Part shown: piece after piece, positions 4,494 through 8,000 of the stretch
Position numbering within the stretch: position 1 is the stretch's first letter
Layout of the letters: every line of letters starts with the position of its first letter
Assembly (NCBI GenBank): GCA_036494005.1
Contig: DASXOV010000199.1
Location: 1 to 8,000, forward strand
Direction of reading: 5' to 3'
DNA from: GCA-003244245 sp036494005
Lineage (GTDB): Bacteria > Actinomycetota > Actinomycetes > Mycobacteriales > Pseudonocardiaceae
Length of the DNA stretch: 8,000 nucleotides
Translations under genes and position numbers: made by a program
The notes under the pieces: model-generated
Told to the model about the DNA's origin: nothing
What the model saw: only the letters and a program-made list of their open reading frames with translations
Database searches by the model: none

Positions 4494-7400
4494 GTGGGCA
4501 CCCTGCAGTTCCGGCGGTCATCGCGACTGCCAGCGCCGAAGATGCCCGGTGGTGAGGTCCACCTGGAGCCACCCCCTGAGGTGCCCAGGGTGATACCGGG
4601 CAACATCGTGCAGAAGCTGCTGCCGATCGTGATGATCGTCGCGGTCCTCGGCATGGTGGCCTTCGTCTTCACCAGCGGGGAAGGCAAGAGCAACCCGATC
4701 TTCCTGCTGTTCCCGGTGATGATGCTGGTCTCCACAGTCGGGATGTTCGCCGGTGGCGGACGTGGTGGCGGTCAGCGCAAGGCCGAGATGAACGAGGACC
4801 GCAAGGACTACCTGCGCTACCTCGGGCAGATGCGGGAGCGCGCCAGGGAGGCCGCCGAGGAACAGCGGGCCGCGCTGGAGTGGAGCCATCCTGATCCCGC
4901 GGCGCTGTGGTCGATCGCCAGCAGCAAGCGGATGTGGGAGCGCCGCTCCGGCGACCCGGATTTCTGTCATGTGCGAATCTGCCGGGGCGCGCAGCGACTG
5001 GCGATGCGGCTGGTGCCGCCGCAGACCGGTCCGGTGGACGAACTGGAGCCGATCACCACGCTGGCGCTGCGCCAGTTCGTCCGGACCCATTCCATCGTTC
5101 CCGACCTGCCGATCTCGATCTCGATCCGCGGGTTCGCCGCGGTCGGCATCTCCGGTGAGCGGACCGCGACTCGCGGGCTGGCCCGTGCGGTGGTCGCCCA
5201 GCTGGCCACTTTCCACTCGCCCGACGACCTGCTCCTCGCGGTGGTCACCGCGGGAAGGGCCAAGCAGGAGTGGGAGTGGGCGAAGTGGCTACCGCACGTT
5301 CAGCATCCGACCCTGGTGGACGGAGCCGGCTCGATGCGGATGATGGCCGGGTCGCTGGCCGAGATCGAGGGACTGCTCGGTGAGCAGTTGCGGGACCGGC
5401 CGCGGTTCTCCCGCAACGCGATGGCCCCGGGCGACGAACCGCACATCGTGATCGTCATCGACGAAGGGGTCGTCAGCGGAGAGGAACAGATCATCCTGGA
5501 GGAGGGCATGGCCGGGGTCACCGTGCTCGACATCTCCGATTCGCTGGGCCCGCTGACCGCTCGCCGTGGGCTGCGACTGTCGATAGTCGACGGGCAGATC
5601 GGCGCGCTGAACGCGTCGGGAACGGAGTACTTCGGCGGGCCGGACGTGTTCGGGGTCGCCGAGGCGGAGGCCGTGGCCCGGGCACTGTCCCCGTACCGGG
5701 TCGGCGCGGCGGACGCCGAGGAGGAGGACGAGCCGCTGCTGTGCAACGCGGGGCTGCTGGAACTACTCGGGTTGCCCGAGGATCCCAGGGCCTTCGACGT
5801 CGCCCAGGCCTGGCGTCCCCGGCCGATCCGGGATCGGCTGCGGGTGCCGATCGGGGTGGGTGAGTTCGGCCAGCCGGTGGAGTTGGACATCAAGGAGGCC
5901 GCCCAGGAGGGGATGGGCCCGCACGGGCTGTGTGTGGGGGCCACCGGGTCGGGGAAATCGGAGTTCCTGCGCACGCTGGTGCTGGGCCTGATCGCCACGC
6001 ACTCCTCCTCGGTGCTCAACCTGGTACTGGTCGACTTCAAGGGCGGCGCGACGTTCCTGGGTATGGAGCACGCCCCGCACGTCGCCGCGGTCATCACCAA
6101 CCTCGCCGACGACCTGACCCAGGTCTCCCGGATGCGGGACGCGCTGGCCGGTGAGATGAACCGGCGGCAGGAGCTGCTGCGCAGCGCGGGCAACTTCGCC
6201 AACGTCAAGGACTACGAGCGGGCCAGGGAGAACGGTGCCGATCTGGACCCGCTGCCCGCGTTGTTCATCGTGATCGACGAGTTCTCCGAGCTGCTGGCTC
6301 AGCAGCCGGAGTTCATCGACCTCTTCGTGGCCATCGGCCGGCTCGGCCGCTCGTTGCAGATGCACCTGTTGCTGGCCTCGCAGCGCCTGGAGGAGGGCAA
6401 GCTGCGCGGTCTGGATTCGCACCTGTCCTACCGGATCGGCCTGAAGACCTTCTCCGCCTCGGAATCCCGGGCGGTGCTCGGGGTGCCCGATGCCTATGAG
6501 CTGCCCTCGGTCCCCGGTTCGGGATATCTGAAGTTCGACACCAGCTCGATGGAGCGGTTCAAGGCCTGCTACGTCTCAGGCCCCTACCGGGCCGGAGCCG
6601 GTGTCGTGGCGCCCTCGTCGGTCCCGGTCACCTCCGACCGCAGGCCGCGGCTGTTCGTGCCCGACTACGTGGACCTGCCCGCCCAGCCCCAGCAGCCACA
6701 GCAGCCCCAGCAGCCCAGCAGGCCGGATCCGGCGCCGCAGGCGGCCGCCCGGCCGGAGACGCCCACCGAGCCCAGCGTGCTGGACATCGTGGTGAGTCGG
6801 ATGCGCGGGCAGGGGCCGCCCGCGCACGAGGTGTGGCTGCCTCCGCTGGACGAGCCGCCGTCACTGGACCAGCTCCTGCCGCCGTTGTCGGGCACCGAGG
6901 ACCGCGGGTTGTGCCCGGTCGGTTTCTTCGGCAACGGCAAGCTCGCCGTCCCGGTGGGGATCGTGGACAAGCCCTACGAACAGCGCCGGGACCTGCTGTG
7001 GGCGGACTTCTCCGGTGCGGCGGGCCACGCCGTGGTCACCGGCGGCCCGCAGTCGGGTAAGTCCAGCCTGCTGCGCTCGATCCTGATGTCCCTTGCGCTC
7101 ACCCACACCCCCGAGGAGGTGCAGTTCTTCGGCATCGACTTCGGCGGCGGCACGCTGGCGTCGGTGGACGGCCTGCCGCACAGCGGCGGGGTGGCCGGGC
7201 GGCTGGAGCCGGACACGGTGCGGCGCATCATCGCCGAGGTGACCGGCCTGCTCTCGGCCCGGGAGAAGCTGTTCCGCCGGCTGGGCATCGACTCGATGGC
7301 GGATTTCCGGGCCCGCAAACGGCGCGGTGAGCTGGCCGAGGACCCGTTCGGCGACGTGTTCCTGGTGGTCGACGGCTGGCACAACTTCCGCCAGGAGTTC

Positions 7401-8000
7401 GACATCACCGACGTGGAGATGCAGGTGGTCAACCTGGCCACCCAGGGCCTGTCCTACGGGGTGCACGTCATGATCGGTGCCACCCGGTGGGCGGAGATCC
7501 GGCCCGCGATGAAGGACCTGCTCGGCACCCGCTTCGAGCTGCGCCTCGGTGACCCCGCGGAGTCCGACATCGACCGGCGGGTGGCGGTCAACGTGCCCGC
7601 GGGCCGTCCTGGGCGCGGGCTGTCCCGGGAGAAGCTGCACTTCCTGTCCGCGCTGCCCCGCATCGACGCGTCGACCAGTGCGGAGGACGTGGGCGCGGGG
7701 GTCGCCGACGCGGTGGCGCGGGTGCGCGGCGGGTGGCACGGCCGGGGTGCCCCTCGGGTCCGGCTGCTACCGGAACGGATCCCCTACGACCAGCTGCCCG
7801 CGCCGGACCCCTCCCAGCCGCACCGCATCCCGATCGGGATCAACGAGTCCGAGCTCGCCCCGGTGTATCTCGACTTCGCCGCCGAGCCGCACTTCCTGTG
7901 CTTCGCCGACGGCGAGTCCGGCAAGACCAACCTGCTGCGGGCCATCGCCAAGGGGATCGTGGCACGCGCCACGCCGCAGCAGGCCCGGATCGTTCTTGTC
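4494..8000 (+). CDS. eccC: EccC, type VII (ESX) secretion FtsK/SpoIIIE-like ATPase, 3' end outside window
   Basis: The open frame covers 1169 codons to the window edge. Fused EccC proteins are about 1300-1350 residues, so most of ATPase 3 is missing here only because of the cut. EccC is the inner-membrane motor that recognises ESX substrates and powers their export with EccB, EccD and EccE. The N-terminus (FRRSSRLPAPKMPGGEVHL) is typical. Membrane helices lie at about 42-59 and 69-86. A stalk and degenerate ATPase-0 region follows, with GISGERT at 218-224 in the P-loop position and IVIVIDE ending at D323-E324. ATPase 1 has Walker A GATGSGKS (482-489), VDFKGGATF (D514) and Walker B LFIVIDEF (D595, E596); the GRLGRSL arginines (616, 619) lie in the R-finger region. 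A Pro/Gln linker follows at 730-761. ATPase 2 has GGPQSGKS (850-857) and Walker B VVDGW, with Gly961 in place of the catalytic Glu, as usual for this non-hydrolysing domain. ATPase 3 begins with GESGKT (1140-1145). It is a single-chain EccCa-EccCb fusion, unlike split ESX-1. Confidence 0.96.
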   Translation, partial: MGTLQFRRSSRLPAPKMPGGEVHLEPPPEVPRVIPGNIVQKLLPIVMIVAVLGMVAFVFTSGEGKSNPIFLLFPVMMLVSTVGMFAGGGRGGGQRKAEMNEDRKDYLRYLGQMRERAREAAEEQRAALEWSHPDPAALWSIASSKRMWERRSGDPDFCHVRICRGAQRLAMRLVPPQTGPVDELEPITTLALRQFVRTHSIVPDLPISISIRGFAAVGISGERTATRGLARAVVAQLATFHSPDDLLLAVVTAGRAKQEWEWAKWLPHVQHPTLVDGAGSMRMMAGSLAEIEGLLGEQLRDRPRFSRNAMAPGDEPHIVIVIDEGVVSGEEQIILEEGMAGVTVLDISDSLGPLTARRGLRLSIVDGQIGALNASGTEYFGGPDVFGVAEAEAVARALSPYRVGAADAEEEDEPLLCNAGLLELLGLPEDPRAFDVAQAWRPRPIRDRLRVPIGVGEFGQPVELDIKEAAQEGMGPHGLCVGATGSGKSEFLRTLVLGLIATHSSSVLNLVLVDFKGGATFLGMEHAPHVAAVITNLADDLTQVSRMRDALAGEMNRRQELLRSAGNFANVKDYERARENGADLDPLPALFIVIDEFSELLAQQPEFIDLFVAIGRLGRSLQMHLLLASQRLEEGKLRGLDSHLSYRIGLKTFSASESRAVLGVPDAYELPSVPGSGYLKFDTSSMERFKACYVSGPYRAGAGVVAPSSVPVTSDRRPRLFVPDYVDLPAQPQQPQQPQQPSRPDPAPQAAARPETPTEPSVLDIVVSRMRGQGPPAHEVWLPPLDEPPSLDQLLPPLSGTEDRGLCPVGFFGNGKLAVPVGIVDKPYEQRRDLLWADFSGAAGHAVVTGGPQSGKSSLLRSILMSLALTHTPEEVQFFGIDFGGGTLASVDGLPHSGGVAGRLEPDTVRRIIAEVTGLLSAREKLFRRLGIDSMADFRARKRRGELAEDPFGDVFLVVDGWHNFRQEFDITDVEMQVVNLATQGLSYGVHVMIGATRWAEIRPAMKDLLGTRFELRLGDPAESDIDRRVAVNVPAGRPGRGLSREKLHFLSALPRIDASTSAEDVGAGVADAVARVRGGWHGRGAPRVRLLPERIPYDQLPAPDPSQPHRIPIGINESELAPVYLDFAAEPHFLCFADGESGKTNLLRAIAKGIVARATPQQARIVLV
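6690..6716 (+). repeat. QQP triplet repeat in the EccC inter-domain linker
   Basis: Three consecutive Gln-Gln-Pro units (residues 733-741) are encoded by near-identical CAGCAGCCN 9-mers, inside a Pro/Ala/Gln-rich linker (730-761) joining ATPase 1 to ATPase 2. Such in-frame repeats change length easily by slippage. In known EccC structures this region contains a linker that contacts ATPase 2 and ATPase 1, so length variation may be functional or neutral. Confidence 0.7.

Noticed and set aside
3950..4735. 261-codon open frame on the minus strand spanning the lipoprotein start and the eccC start
   Set aside because: It crosses the divergent intergenic region and overlaps the eccC N-terminus on the opposite strand. 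The lipoprotein in another frame has a clear signal peptide and lipobox.
5300..6208. 302-codon open frame on the minus strand within eccC
   Set aside because: It is Ser/Arg/Pro-rich antisense to the ATPase 0/ATPase 1 coding region. EccC motifs on the plus strand leave no doubt about the coding strand.
6861..7739. 292-codon open frame on the minus strand within eccC
   Set aside because: It is antisense to ATPase 2 and rich in His/Arg/Gln without a recognisable family. It is a shadow ORF.
1..8000. CRISPR arrays, tRNA or rRNA genes, insertion sequences
   Set aside because: No regularly spaced repeats, cloverleaf-like segments, rRNA-like sequence, transposase motifs or terminal inverted repeats were seen on either strand.

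Overview
The window is high-G+C DNA with strong G/C preference at third codon positions, GTG starts and purine-rich ribosome binding sites, typical of an actinobacterium. The presence of an EccC-type ATPase, an EspC-like small T7SS substrate and a DUF1023 hydrolase suggests a Pseudonocardiales-like genome (Saccharopolyspora, Actinopolyspora or Amycolatopsis relatives). That placement is inference; nothing in the window fixes the genus.

Left part (1-1655), plus strand. Three small reading frames are chained by 4-base GTGA overlaps: the tail of an unknown protein (to 175), a 66-residue single-pass membrane protein (172-372) and a cysteine-containing small protein (369-620). A hairpin follows directly after the last stop. 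Next is an intact YqeY-like (GatB/YqeY domain) protein (692-1075). Behind it is a DUF427-type gene (1086-1502) whose first third is in the wrong frame because of two opposite single-base shifts.

Middle part (1656-4242), minus strand, convergent to the left part. Read in transcription order it encodes a lipoprotein with an AMIN-like domain (4242-3553), an EspC/ESX-like T7SS target of 101 residues (3429-3124), and a DUF1023-type alpha/beta hydrolase with a WXG-containing helical N-terminus (3117-1656). The hydrolase gene carries an early in-frame stop, a one-base insertion in a T run, and a 3' end that stops soon after the catalytic Asp region. I call it a pseudogene.

Right part (4494-8000), plus strand. 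A long open frame runs off the window. It is EccC, the membrane-anchored FtsK/SpoIIIE-like motor of type VII (ESX) secretion, with two membrane segments, a degenerate ATPase-0 domain, ATPase 1, a Pro/Gln-rich linker, ATPase 2 and the beginning of ATPase 3.

How they fit: eccC and the lipoprotein/ESX-target/hydrolase group are divergent from a shared 251-base intergenic region holding a 12-base tandem direct repeat and a 10-codon mini-ORF. The simplest reading is a T7SS motor gene next to a substrate module, where the small ESX partner and the lipoprotein are intact and the hydrolase effector is decaying. Both genes flanking the convergent junction at 1503-1655 (DUF427 and the hydrolase) are damaged, which points to a decaying or rearranged segment between an intact left mini-operon and the intact secretion locus.
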